A stretch of 32,252 nucleotides of DNA from Treponema sp. (GCA_031266255.1 JAISBK010000115.1:1-32252), one strand, 5' to 3'; numbered from the stretch's first letter, positions 1 to 8,640 are shown. Program-made: numbers and translations. The notes: a model not told the origin generated them from the letters alone.

Positions 1-1
1 T

Positions 2-328
2 ACCGTATCAGGGGGCAGGGTACCGTTAAGACTTACTGATGAGGAATTAACGGAAGCCATAAAAGCGGCAATGGGATGGTGTATAGGGCATAACCTATTA
101 AAAGAATTTTTTGAGAGGAATGGGTCGGAGGTAATGAACATGTTATTTGCAGAATTTAACCTGGAAGCTGAACTTGCGGCTGAACGGGAAGCGGGCCAGG
201 AAATAGGCTGGGAAAAACGGAACATAGCGATAGCCAGAAACGCCCTGGCCGAAGGGCTCTCCCCTGAGTTGGTGCAGAAGATCACCGGCCTTGATCTTGA
301 GACGCTTATGCAGCTTTCCTCACCATAA
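2..328 (+). CDS. C-terminal part of Rpn family (PD-(D/E)XK) recombination-promoting nuclease/putative transposase, truncated at window start
   Basis: Frame is open from base 2 through the listed 71..328 ORF to TAA. C-terminal pattern (AEFNLEAELAAEREAGQEIGWEKRNIAIARNALAEGLSPELVQKITGLDLETLMQL) is typical of Rpn/PDDEXK transposase-like proteins. Confidence 0.65.
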   Translation, partial: TVSGGRVPLRLTDEELTEAIKAAMGWCIGHNLLKEFFERNGSEVMNMLFAEFNLEAELAAEREAGQEIGWEKRNIAIARNALAEGLSPELVQKITGLDLETLMQLSSP

Positions 329-376
329 GCAAAAAGCCCCTTTTTCTTTTATCCTAAAATTAATTATTACTATAAC

Positions 377-1345
377 ATGGCTGTATCTTTTTTACTAGCT
401 CCTATGGCCGAATTAAGTCATAGAGCGCTTCGGGAATTAATCGAAACCTTCGGCGCTTGTGATGAATATTTCACCGAAATGATAAGCGCCAAAGCCCTTA
501 TCAACCGCGGCCCCTTTGAAGCCTGGTATACCGATCCAGGGCCTTGTCCTCAGCGTCTGGTATATCAGGTGGTAGGATCTGATCCTGAACAAATCGCCGC
601 AGCAGTCAGCCTGCTGGATACCCAAGCATGTGCGGGGATTGACCTTAATATGGGCTGTGCTGCCCCCGCCATAGTTAGAACCGGTGCAGGGATCCGCTGG
701 ATGAGCTCCCCAGACCGCGCCGGGGCATTGATTAATCGGGTACGGAAACAGACCAAACAGCGTTTAAGCGTTAAATTGCGGATCGGCATGGAAGATGATT
801 TTGAATACCTGGTGGCTTTCTGTAAGAGGCTTGAAGCCGAAGGGGTGGAGCGTATCACCCTCCACCCCCGAACAGCCCGGGAAAAGTTCAAACGTCGTCC
901 CCGCTGGGAATACGTGAGCCGCCTTCGCTCGGCCTTACATATCCCGGTGGCGGGAAACGGGGATATCGCTGATGCCCAAGAACTGGTTCACCGGGCGACA
1001 GAAGGCTGTGATGCGGTCATGGTAGGCCGCCTGGCAATCCGAGCTCCCTGGGTTTTTGCCCTGGCCCGGCATCTGGAAAACCCTGAAGAAGGGCCTCCGC
1101 TTCCAGAACGCATCGATCTGGAAGAACTTGGTCTCCGGTTTCTAGAACTCTTGGCCCAATATCAGCCCCGGGAATTCCATCAAAGCAGGGCCTATCGGTT
1201 TTTTACCTATTTCTGCGATAATTTCACCTGGGCTACCTACCTTAAAACCCGCCTGGCCCGGGAAACCGGACTTTCAGCCATGGCCCGCGTCTTGTCTGCT
1301 TATTGCCAGGAACATCCTGAAGAACGAACCGTGGATCTTAGCTAA
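377..1345 (+). CDS. tRNA-dihydrouridine synthase family protein (Dus) with atypical active-site motif
   Basis: TIM-barrel Dus features: LAPM, YQVVGSDPE, DLNMGC, KLRIG, HPRT, GNGDI, VMVGRLAIRAPWVF. Confidence 0.85.
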   Translation: MAVSFLLAPMAELSHRALRELIETFGACDEYFTEMISAKALINRGPFEAWYTDPGPCPQRLVYQVVGSDPEQIAAAVSLLDTQACAGIDLNMGCAAPAIVRTGAGIRWMSSPDRAGALINRVRKQTKQRLSVKLRIGMEDDFEYLVAFCKRLEAEGVERITLHPRTAREKFKRRPRWEYVSRLRSALHIPVAGNGDIADAQELVHRATEGCDAVMVGRLAIRAPWVFALARHLENPEEGPPLPERIDLEELGLRFLELLAQYQPREFHQSRAYRFFTYFCDNFTWATYLKTRLARETGLSAMARVLSAYCQEHPEERTVDLS

Positions 1346-1970
1346 TCCCCAGGGCGTTCTTGAAATTGACCACTACCGTGTCAACCAAACCCTGGGCGTC
1401 AATATCTACTAAAAGCCCCTGGTTCCGGTAATACTCAATGAGCGGCAGGGTTTGTTCCCGGTAAACCTCAAGCCGTTTTCGGATGGCTCCTTCCTTATCA
1501 TCTTCCCGGATAAACAGTTCACCGCCACAAGTATCACAGATCTGCTCCTGTTTCGGTTTATGGAAGGTGATATGAAAGTTCATCCCGCATTTCCGGCAAA
1601 CCCGACGGCCTGAAAGCCGTTCCAGCACTGCAGCATCAGGAATATCGAAGTTCACCACCTTATCCACGGCAGAAAAATCTGCCAAGGCTTCAGCCTGGAA
1701 AATAGTCCGGGGAAAACCATCCAGAATATACCCCGCTTGCGTATCCTGCTGGGCAAGCCGTTCCTTGACGAGCAGGATGGTGGTTTCATCATCCACCAGT
1801 TTCCCCTCCTCAATAATAGCCTTGACCTTGCAACCCAGGGGACTTAAGGTAGCTATGGCTGAACGAAAAATGGCTCCTGTACTGATGTGGGGCACATTAC
1901 AGATTTCCACCCCTCGGGCAGCTAAGGTACCTTTACCTGCTCCAGGGGGACCCAGGAAGATTAGTTTCAT
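1338..1970 (-). CDS. adk: Adenylate kinase
   Basis: MKLIFLGPPGAGKGT P-loop, PHISTG, DGFPRT, zinc-finger LID (CRKCGMNFHITFHKPKQEQICDTCGG). Start placed at the internal Met (ATG at 1970) of the listed ORF. Confidence 0.93.
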   Translation of the reverse strand: MKLIFLGPPGAGKGTLAARGVEICNVPHISTGAIFRSAIATLSPLGCKVKAIIEEGKLVDDETTILLVKERLAQQDTQAGYILDGFPRTIFQAEALADFSAVDKVVNFDIPDAAVLERLSGRRVCRKCGMNFHITFHKPKQEQICDTCGGELFIREDDKEGAIRKRLEVYREQTLPLIEYYRNQGLLVDIDAQGLVDTVVVNFKNALGIS

Positions 1971-2062
1971 AGTATACTCCTTACGTATTACTGCTTGACT
2001 TAAGGTAAGTATAAGACGTACCGAGGTATACAATAAAGTCCAGAAAATACCGATTGTTCCTC

Positions 2063-2090
2063 TTGATGAAGGATCCGTGATATCCTACAA
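2063..2090 (+). promoter_or_regulatory. Putative sigma-70 promoter upstream of the first PLP enzyme gene
   Basis: TTGATG (2063-2068), N16, TACAAT (2085-2090), about 34 bp upstream of the ATG. Confidence 0.4.
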
Positions 2091-2103
2091 TTTAGGTAGG
2101 ATA
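2081..2103. promoter_or_regulatory. Perfect inverted repeat TATCCTAC-N7-GTAGGATA overlapping the putative -10; candidate operator
   Basis: 8-bp arms are exact reverse complements; located 20 bp upstream of the ATG at 2124. Confidence 0.5.
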
Positions 2104-2123
2104 AATACTACGGGAGCTACCCT

Positions 2124-3257
2124 ATGAACCGAGGAACCTTACTCATACACAATGGTCACGAAACAGAGCCTTTAAGCGGAGCCCTGGGAGTGCCCATCAT
2201 ACAGACTTCTACCTTTAATCAGGGAGATCTGTCCGGTCATCAAGAATACGATTATGCCCGGTCAGGTAACCCTACCCGAAAAGCTCTGGAGGAGATCATC
2301 GCAAGCCTGGAAAACGGGGCCAAGGGCTATGCCTTTGGAAGCGGGATTGCAGCTATTTCATCGGTCTTGGGGATTTTTTCTACCGGAGACCACCTCATCG
2401 CGGCAGAGGATATCTACGGTGGAAGTTGGCGGATCCTGCATACTTTTTATAAGCGCTGGGGCTTGGAGACGAGCCTTGTGGATGCCACGGATCCGGATCA
2501 GATCCGGCGGGCCATCAAGCCCAATACCAAAGGGCTTTTTCTTGAAACCCCCTCAAATCCCCTGCTCAAGATTACCAATCTCCCGGTGTGCCTGGGGATT
2601 GCCCAGGAAGCAGGGCTTATTTCCATTGTGGATAACACCTTTATGACCCCTTACCTCCAGCGGCCCCTGGAACTGGGAGCAGATATAGTGGTTCATTCAG
2701 CCACGAAGTTTCTGGGGGGACACAGCGACGTCATATCCGGTTTAGCGGTAACCAAAACCGAAGCGCTGGGGAAGCAGGTATACGCCGTGCAAAACGGTTT
2801 TGGCGCGGTACCCGGGCCCTGGGATATCTGGCTGGTGATCCGGGGCATCAAAACCCTCAAGGTACGCATGGATGCCCAGCAAGCCACTGCTCGGCAATTA
2901 GCGGTATGGCTCAAAGCCCACGAGAAGGTGAGTGGGGTGTTTTATCCAGGATTGGACGGACATCCAGGCAGGGAAATCAACCAAGCCCAAGCAGCAGGAC
3001 CTGGAGCCGTGTTCTCTTTCAAGACTAAAACCACAGAACAGGCTCTTCGCTTCTTGGCTCAGGTGAAACTGGCAGCCACTGCGGTGAGTCTAGGCGGAGT
3101 GGAGACTATAGCTTCCTACCCGGTAAAGATGAGCCATGCCTCCATACCTCCCGCGGAACGGGAGCACTTGGGCATTACAGACACCTTGATCCGGATTTCC
3201 GTGGGATTGGAAGATCCAGCGGATCTTATCGCTGATTTTGCACAGGCTTTATCATGA
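2124..3257 (+). CDS. Cys/Met metabolism PLP-dependent enzyme (cystathionine gamma-synthase/lyase family)
   Basis: Motifs YARSGNPTRKALE, ETPSNPLLKITNL, DNTFMTPYLQRPLELGADIVVHSATKFLGGHSDVISG (PLP lysine). Confidence 0.9.
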   Translation: MNRGTLLIHNGHETEPLSGALGVPIIQTSTFNQGDLSGHQEYDYARSGNPTRKALEEIIASLENGAKGYAFGSGIAAISSVLGIFSTGDHLIAAEDIYGGSWRILHTFYKRWGLETSLVDATDPDQIRRAIKPNTKGLFLETPSNPLLKITNLPVCLGIAQEAGLISIVDNTFMTPYLQRPLELGADIVVHSATKFLGGHSDVISGLAVTKTEALGKQVYAVQNGFGAVPGPWDIWLVIRGIKTLKVRMDAQQATARQLAVWLKAHEKVSGVFYPGLDGHPGREINQAQAAGPGAVFSFKTKTTEQALRFLAQVKLAATAVSLGGVETIASYPVKMSHASIPPAEREHLGITDTLIRISVGLEDPADLIADFAQALS

Positions 3258-3312
3258 AATGAGGGCCTTTAACCGTAAAACGTTTAGTTTTGCATTGTCT
3301 TTGTATTGGAAG

Positions 3313-3328
3313 TACCGTGATAACGGTA
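3313..3328. promoter_or_regulatory. Perfect inverted repeat TACCGT-gata-ACGGTA in the intergenic region before the second PLP gene; candidate operator
   Basis: 6-bp arms exact reverse complements, about 143 bp upstream of the ATG at 3471. Confidence 0.4.
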
Positions 3329-3470
3329 GCTAGAATAGGTATTATGTATTATTGTTATAGAATATATCGAACATATTTTGAAAAATATACAAAACCACGG
3401 TGTTCCTACAAGTATGGGCAGGTTTTAGTCTGCAAGGAATCCACTACATTTATCAGGACAGGAGATATGC

Positions 3471-4694
3471 ATGGAAGAAACCCACGGTATCCACACACCC
3501 CATGAGGGTGCGCAAAAAAAACATTCAGGCAGCGACCGTTCATTGGACACCATCGCGGTACGGGGGGCCAACCTTTTTGAACCTCATACCGGAGCGGTCA
3601 GCACACCCATCTATCAGAGTTCAACTTTCAGGCATCCAGGACTCTTTGAATCCACGGGCTTTGATTATTCCCGGAGGATCAATCCCACCAGAACCGAGCT
3701 TGAACGTACCCTGGCCTTACTTGAACGAGGACGCTTTTGCCTTGCCTTTTCAAGCGGTATGGGGGCAATTTCTGGGATCATCAAGCTCTACCGGCCTGGG
3801 GATCACCTGATCGTTTCTGAGGATCTCTACGGCGGTACCTACCGGCTTTTCACCGAGTATTATGCCCGCTATGGTTTTTCCTTTTCTTGGGTGGATACTA
3901 GCGATTTTACTCGTGTGGAAGAAGCGCTTCGGCCTGAAACAAAGGCCATTTTCATTGAGACTCCCTCGAATCCCATGATGAAAGTTACGGACATCCGGCG
4001 TTGTGCAGCATTAATGCATCGCCAAGGGGGACATCTTATCGTTGATAATACCTTTCTTTCTCCTTATTTCCAGAATCCCCTGAACCTCGGTGCGGATATG
4101 GTTATCCATAGTGGTACCAAATACTTAAGCGGCCATAACGATACCCTGTCAGGGTTCATTGTGCTTTCCGATATTCCCCTAGAACAATCCCTCCGGGAGA
4201 TTCAGAAAAGCGAAGGAGCCAGCCTTTCGCCCTTTGACGCATGGCTGACCCTGCGGGGTATCAAAACCTTGGCCCTCAGAATGAAAACCTGTGAGCAGAA
4301 CGCCTTTCGCATTGCCCGGTGGTTGCGGGAGCACCCCCGGGTGGATCAGGTTTTCTTCACCGGCTTTGAGGATCATCCCCAGTATGCCTTGTCCTGTTCC
4401 CAGGCCCGGGGTTTTGGAGGGATGATTTCCTTTTATGTGAAAGATCCCGCGGATGTGCCTATCTTGCTTAAACGGGTTTCTCTGATCCTCTTTGCAGAAA
4501 GTCTAGGCGGAGTTGAATCTCTCATCACCTATCCCTTGGTACAGACCCACAGTGCTATCCCTGAAGCCATGCGTAAGGCCGCGGGAGTCAACGACCGGCT
4601 TCTGCGCTTATCCATCGGTATTGAAGATGCAGATGAGCTTATCGCCGATCTGGAGACTGCCTTTACCTACTGCGGCAAAGAAGGATATGTATGA
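3471..4694 (+). CDS. Second Cys/Met metabolism PLP-dependent enzyme (cystathionine gamma-synthase/lyase family)
   Basis: YSRRINPTRTELERTLALLE, ETPSNPMMKVTDI, DNTFLSPYFQNPLNLGADMVIHSGTKYLSGHNDTLSG. Confidence 0.88.
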   Translation: MEETHGIHTPHEGAQKKHSGSDRSLDTIAVRGANLFEPHTGAVSTPIYQSSTFRHPGLFESTGFDYSRRINPTRTELERTLALLERGRFCLAFSSGMGAISGIIKLYRPGDHLIVSEDLYGGTYRLFTEYYARYGFSFSWVDTSDFTRVEEALRPETKAIFIETPSNPMMKVTDIRRCAALMHRQGGHLIVDNTFLSPYFQNPLNLGADMVIHSGTKYLSGHNDTLSGFIVLSDIPLEQSLREIQKSEGASLSPFDAWLTLRGIKTLALRMKTCEQNAFRIARWLREHPRVDQVFFTGFEDHPQYALSCSQARGFGGMISFYVKDPADVPILLKRVSLILFAESLGGVESLITYPLVQTHSAIPEAMRKAAGVNDRLLRLSIGIEDADELIADLETAFTYCGKEGYV

Positions 4695-5122
4695 GAATTT
4701 CTACTAAAGGCCGGTATTCCTTGGAAGCGCTGTTGTATATGGTCCTGCTTCCCCAAGGAGAATATGCCTGTACCAGAACCATTGCGGAAAACACCGGTCT
4801 TTCCGATGGTTACTTGGAACAGCTCTTCATCCCCCTGCGAAAAGCGGGTATTGTCCGGGGTATCCGGGGCCCCCAAGGGGGTTACATTACCGGCAAACCA
4901 ATAAACCAGATCACTGTAGGAGATGTACTCCGAGCCGTGGAAGGTTCCCTGGAACTCGTCGATTGTGTAAGCTCCAAGACCTGTCCTAGCCAGAAAGATT
5001 GTATTTCCCGGCATACATGGAGTGAACTCTACCAGGAAATAACCAACTGTATAAACACCATTACTTTGCATGACCTGGTTGAGGCCTACCATGCTCTGGA
5101 CATCGTGGAGTACGCAATATGA
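4691..5122 (+). CDS. Rrf2 family transcriptional regulator with IscR-like Cys triad
   Basis: MRISTKGRYSLEALLYM, winged-helix motifs (YLEQLFIPLRKAGIVRGIRGPQGGY), C92/C98/C104. ATGA overlap with the upstream gene. Confidence 0.9.
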   Translation: MRISTKGRYSLEALLYMVLLPQGEYACTRTIAENTGLSDGYLEQLFIPLRKAGIVRGIRGPQGGYITGKPINQITVGDVLRAVEGSLELVDCVSSKTCPSQKDCISRHTWSELYQEITNCINTITLHDLVEAYHALDIVEYAI

Positions 5123-5553
5123 AAATTTCAACCCGAGGCCGTTACGGTATACGGCTTCTTATCGATCTGGCAGAACATACCAATGAATCCCATGTGTCCT
5201 TGGCGAGTGTAGCGGAACGCCAACGTATTTCCATCCGTTATTTAGAGCAGGTCGCGGTGATCCTGCGCCGGGGTGGGTTTATTCGGTCAGTTAAAGGAGC
5301 CTCTGGCGGGTATACCTTAGCCCGGCTTCCCCAGGACATTTTCATCGGTGAAGTTCTGCGGGAACTTGAAGGGGATATGCTGGTAGTGGATCCCCCGCTT
5401 CCCAAAGTAAAAGAAACCAAAATCCAACGGTGCATCAGACTTACGGTCTTTGAGCGGCTCAACGAACGGATTGCTACAGTAATCGACCGGAAGACCCTCG
5501 CATCAGTAGTGGGCACCATTGATCCGGACGAATCCTATATGTATTTCATCTGA
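5119..5553 (+). CDS. Rrf2 family transcriptional regulator lacking the Cys triad
   Basis: MKISTRGRYGIRLLIDLAEH, ISIRYLEQVAVILRRGGFIRSVKGASGGYTLAR. ATGA overlap with the preceding rrf2. Confidence 0.9.
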   Translation: MKISTRGRYGIRLLIDLAEHTNESHVSLASVAERQRISIRYLEQVAVILRRGGFIRSVKGASGGYTLARLPQDIFIGEVLRELEGDMLVVDPPLPKVKETKIQRCIRLTVFERLNERIATVIDRKTLASVVGTIDPDESYMYFI

Positions 5554-5582
5554 CACCTGCGGTGGGCAACGTGGGGGGCCTT

Positions 5583-5650
5583 GGACGTTGGGAATGGGGG
5601 CGTACGTCCCTTCGGTCCTGTTTCTTGCGCTAAGTTTTTACGACGCAAGA
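5583..5650. other. Two consecutive inverted repeats between the Rrf2 gene and the CBS gene
   Basis: GGACGT(5583-5588)/ACGTCC(5604-5609) and TCTTGCG(5623-5629)/CGCAAGA(5644-5650) are exact reverse complements. Confidence 0.4.
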
Positions 5651-5714
5651 TGCCTTGAACCCTGCCTAAGAAAAAGATATGGTAGAATTTACCCAATACT
5701 ATGGAGGCTCCTCT

Positions 5715-6362
5715 ATGATAATTAGTCGTGTTATGAGCAAAAATCCGGTTTTTGTGCACCCCGATATTTCGGTACACGATGCCCGCTCCCTCATGGATAA
5801 GGAAAAAATAGGCCGGCTGCCTGTGCTGGATAAGAATCAGCGGTTGGTGGGCATCGTAACCCGGAAGGATCTGCTGAGGGCTGGTCCTTCCCTGGCCACG
5901 AGCCTTGATATATATGAAATAAGTTATCTGCTTTCTAAGCTCAAGGTTGAAAAGATTATGGTAAAGCAGGTTATCACCGTAACAGAAAACGAGGTGGTGG
6001 AGGAAGCCGCGCGGATCATGGCGGATAAGGACATAAGCTGCCTTCCGGTGATGCGAGGATCCCTCCTTGTGGGCATTATCACCGGAACCGATCTCCTCCA
6101 GGTGTTTATCCATGCCTTTGGCGGCCGCCACCCAGGAGTGCGGATTACCCTATCCATGAGCGAACGACCAGGTCAGTTGGCAAAATTAGCCGGGACCATC
6201 GCAGAAGGGGGAGGTAACATCGTGTCTTTTGTTTCGTCTGAAGGGGATGACCTCTCACGCCGGAGAGGAACTTGTAAAATCTCCGGCATGAGCCGAGCAG
6301 CGGTTGAAGCCATTGTCAAAACGATTCCTGAAGCGGAATTGGAAGATATCAGGGAAACATGA
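5715..6362 (+). CDS. CBS-domain pair protein (AcuB-like, with C-terminal ACT-like region)
   Basis: MIISRVMSKNPVFVHPDISVHDARSLMDKEKIGRLPVLDKNQRLVGIVTRKDLL repeated as a second CBS; C-term RITLSMSERPGQLAKLAGTIAEGGGNIVSF. SD ggagg upstream of ATG 5715. Confidence 0.85.
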   Translation: MIISRVMSKNPVFVHPDISVHDARSLMDKEKIGRLPVLDKNQRLVGIVTRKDLLRAGPSLATSLDIYEISYLLSKLKVEKIMVKQVITVTENEVVEEAARIMADKDISCLPVMRGSLLVGIITGTDLLQVFIHAFGGRHPGVRITLSMSERPGQLAKLAGTIAEGGGNIVSFVSSEGDDLSRRRGTCKISGMSRAAVEAIVKTIPEAELEDIRET

Positions 6363-6392
6363 GCTCCTCTAGGGTGTTGTCTACATACTATC

Positions 6393-6419
6393 TAAAGAAA
6401 TGTTTTTTTTAACCGATTA
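6393..6419 (+). promoter_or_regulatory. Putative sigma-28 (FliA) promoter for the flagellar operon
   Basis: TAAAGAAA-N11-ACCGATTA versus consensus TAAAGTTT-N11-GCCGATAA; about 24 bp upstream of the flbB GTG. Confidence 0.5.
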
Positions 6420-6442
6420 GATAATAAGATAAGGAGATTGAG

Positions 6443-7075
6443 GTGGCCCCACTCGGAAAATCACGGGTTCTTGGCAAGATAATTGTACTCGTATTGCTCA
6501 TCATAGTGCTTGTAGGTGGAGGACTTGTGTGGTTCGATTATCTCAATGTTGTAGATGCTAAGACCCTTTTAGCCCCCCTCTACCGTTTCATGGGCCGAGA
6601 AGGCCGGAGTACCAATACGCTTGAGGATGATGCATTGCTTTCTCTGGATGCGGAACGGCTTGCCATACGGCTGGAAGCCTTGGAACTGCGTAGTCTTGAG
6701 TTGGAAAAACAGGAACAGGATCTTCAGAGCCGGCGGGGTGAAATAGAACAAATGGCCCAGGCATTGGAAGAGCGGCAGAAATCCTTGGATGAACGGGAGA
6801 ATTCTTTCAACGCGCTTGTGCAAGCCGCTGAAACGAAAAGTAACAATGTCGAACAGGTTGCCCGGTACTTGACCGGTATGCCTCCCCAGCAAGCAGTGGG
6901 TATCATTGTCGAGATGGAAGATCAGGATACTATTGATGTATTCAGGAAGGCTGAAGAGCTGGCCCAGGCAGAAGGAACCGCCTCTATTGTCTCTTATTGG
7001 ATGTCCCTCCTTCCTGCGGAACGAGCAGCGGAGTTACAACGAAAGATGGTGGGAAGACCTGCTACGCTTAACTAA
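6443..7075 (+). CDS. flbB: Periplasmic-flagellar protein FlbB (MotE-like coiled coil)
   Basis: N-terminal TM, coiled coil (LEALELRSLELEKQEQDLQSRRGEIEQMAQALEERQ), then VARYLTGMPPQQAVGIIVEMEDQDTIDVFRKAEELAQAEGTASIVSYWMSLLP. GTG start with AAGGAG SD. First gene of the cluster. Confidence 0.8.
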   Translation: MAPLGKSRVLGKIIVLVLLIIVLVGGGLVWFDYLNVVDAKTLLAPLYRFMGREGRSTNTLEDDALLSLDAERLAIRLEALELRSLELEKQEQDLQSRRGEIEQMAQALEERQKSLDERENSFNALVQAAETKSNNVEQVARYLTGMPPQQAVGIIVEMEDQDTIDVFRKAEELAQAEGTASIVSYWMSLLPAERAAELQRKMVGRPATLN

Positions 7076-7170
7076 TAGTACCAGGCCTTTGGCGGGACAT
7101 TACATGATGTGGCAGCAATACAAAAATAGTCGAAGTTTGATAAGCTTCAGGCATATATTAAGGAGGCGGG

Positions 7171-8640
7171 GTGATGATGCAGGTATCTCCCCAGATGGAT
7201 AGTTCGAGTAGTTCTGTTAAGGGTATGAACGAAATGGAGCAACGTGGAGAATCCCAATCAGTTAACTCCACCAACTCCATGCAGGTTCAGGGAAAGTCCC
7301 TTAAACAGGGCAAACTTGGGGTCTTTGGCCGGATCCTTGAGGGATTGGTTCGGAATACACAAGGAGGAACTGGTTCTAAACCGGCTGTTTTGGGGAAAGT
7401 CGATGGGCAGATCTCAGAAGAAATACTCACCGATGAAGTGTTGAGGAATTCCGGTAAGAAAAATCAGAAAAAAAAGGTCAGCCTCTCCAGTGGAATAACC
7501 CAGGAAGAGGGTAAACCCCATTCTGGCGGCTTACAGGATCGCAACCGGCCAAGGGCTGATAAAACAGATCGGGGAGCGTTATTGGCGGTTCAGGGAGAAC
7601 AGGGTCGTGAACCGCTGGTTCCTCAGATACCGTTGCAGAAAAAAGACCACCTTCCGGTAAACAAGACCCATCTTGTCTTGGCCCCAGGTTCCCGGAAAGA
7701 AACCGGTTCCCCGGCTGTGCTTGTACAGACTAAGGCCACGATGCAGGAACCAGGTTCCACAAAGGATATGGCTAAGCTCAAGGCCGATAGTCGGGAAACC
7801 CTGGATCGTGCCGGTTCTGAAAAAGCAGACGCTCGCAGGATCTCTCGAATAAGTCAGCCGATACGCACAGAGGACCAGCTTAGGGTTGCTCCGGTTCTTC
7901 GGCAGCAGGCAGGGGTCAATGAAGAAGTTACCCAGAAGGGCCTCAAGGCTTTGGATTCCAAGACCCGGGATAAACGCCGGGATCGGATTGAGCTTCGGGA
8001 TATTCATTTCAGGGAAGGGGCTGCTTCGGGGTCTCTGACTTCTGGGGATGCAAAATCAGGGGTAGAAACCAAGACCCTCGAACTTACCGTTGAACTTCGT
8101 GCCGATACCCAAGATCAAAAAACGGTACTCAATGCACGAGAGCCCTCTGTCACCAGCAGTTTCGAGGATCTCCTTGCCAGGGAACTCTCCCAAAATCTCA
8201 ACGAAGCTATTGTCCGGCAAGCCCAGGTCCTGTTGCGGGACGGGGGCGAAGGAACAATACGACTTTCTCTCAGACCGGAATCTTTGGGAAATGTAAAGGT
8301 ACATCTTGAATTGGCCGACAAGAAGATAATAGGGCATATCATCGTAGAAAGTAATGAGGCGCTCCGGGCATTTGAACGGGAAATTCATTCTTTAGAACAG
8401 GCATTTAAAGATTCGGGTTTTGGTGAGACCAGTCTTGACACGGCCTTGGCATCGGGAAGTGATGCAGACCCCGGAGATTCCCAAAGAAGGGAAGCTGAAA
8501 CAGGGCCTTTCTTTTCAGAACGCTTTGCCGCTTCTACCTACGATGCAGGTTCGGAGCAGATCGGGGAATCAGGGATAAGGATGCTGGCAGCCGGAAATGG
8601 TGCTTCCCCAGAACATATCCCGATCAATATGCTGGTATAA
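7171..8640 (+). CDS. fliK: Flagellar hook-length control protein FliK
   Basis: Long polar N-terminus; C-terminal Flg_hook signature (LRDGGEGTIRLSLRPESLGNVKVHLELADKKIIGHIIVESNEALRAFEREIHSLEQAFKDSGF); directly upstream of flgD/flgE. Confidence 0.85.
   Translation: MMMQVSPQMDSSSSSVKGMNEMEQRGESQSVNSTNSMQVQGKSLKQGKLGVFGRILEGLVRNTQGGTGSKPAVLGKVDGQISEEILTDEVLRNSGKKNQKKKVSLSSGITQEEGKPHSGGLQDRNRPRADKTDRGALLAVQGEQGREPLVPQIPLQKKDHLPVNKTHLVLAPGSRKETGSPAVLVQTKATMQEPGSTKDMAKLKADSRETLDRAGSEKADARRISRISQPIRTEDQLRVAPVLRQQAGVNEEVTQKGLKALDSKTRDKRRDRIELRDIHFREGAASGSLTSGDAKSGVETKTLELTVELRADTQDQKTVLNAREPSVTSSFEDLLARELSQNLNEAIVRQAQVLLRDGGEGTIRLSLRPESLGNVKVHLELADKKIIGHIIVESNEALRAFEREIHSLEQAFKDSGFGETSLDTALASGSDADPGDSQRREAETGPFFSERFAASTYDAGSEQIGESGIRMLAAGNGASPEHIPINMLV

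Noticed and set aside
2-328. Evidence for an active mobile element at the left edge
   Set aside because: Only the tail of an Rpn-type protein is visible; no terminal repeats or target-site duplications can be assessed in the window.
3290-3505. 71-aa plus ORF in the metB-like intergenic region
   Set aside because: Cys/Tyr-rich random-looking translation, no SD, overlaps probable promoter/operator DNA.
5535-6131. 198-aa minus-strand ORF opposite the CBS gene
   Set aside because: Overlaps a well-supported CBS-domain CDS; no domain motifs.
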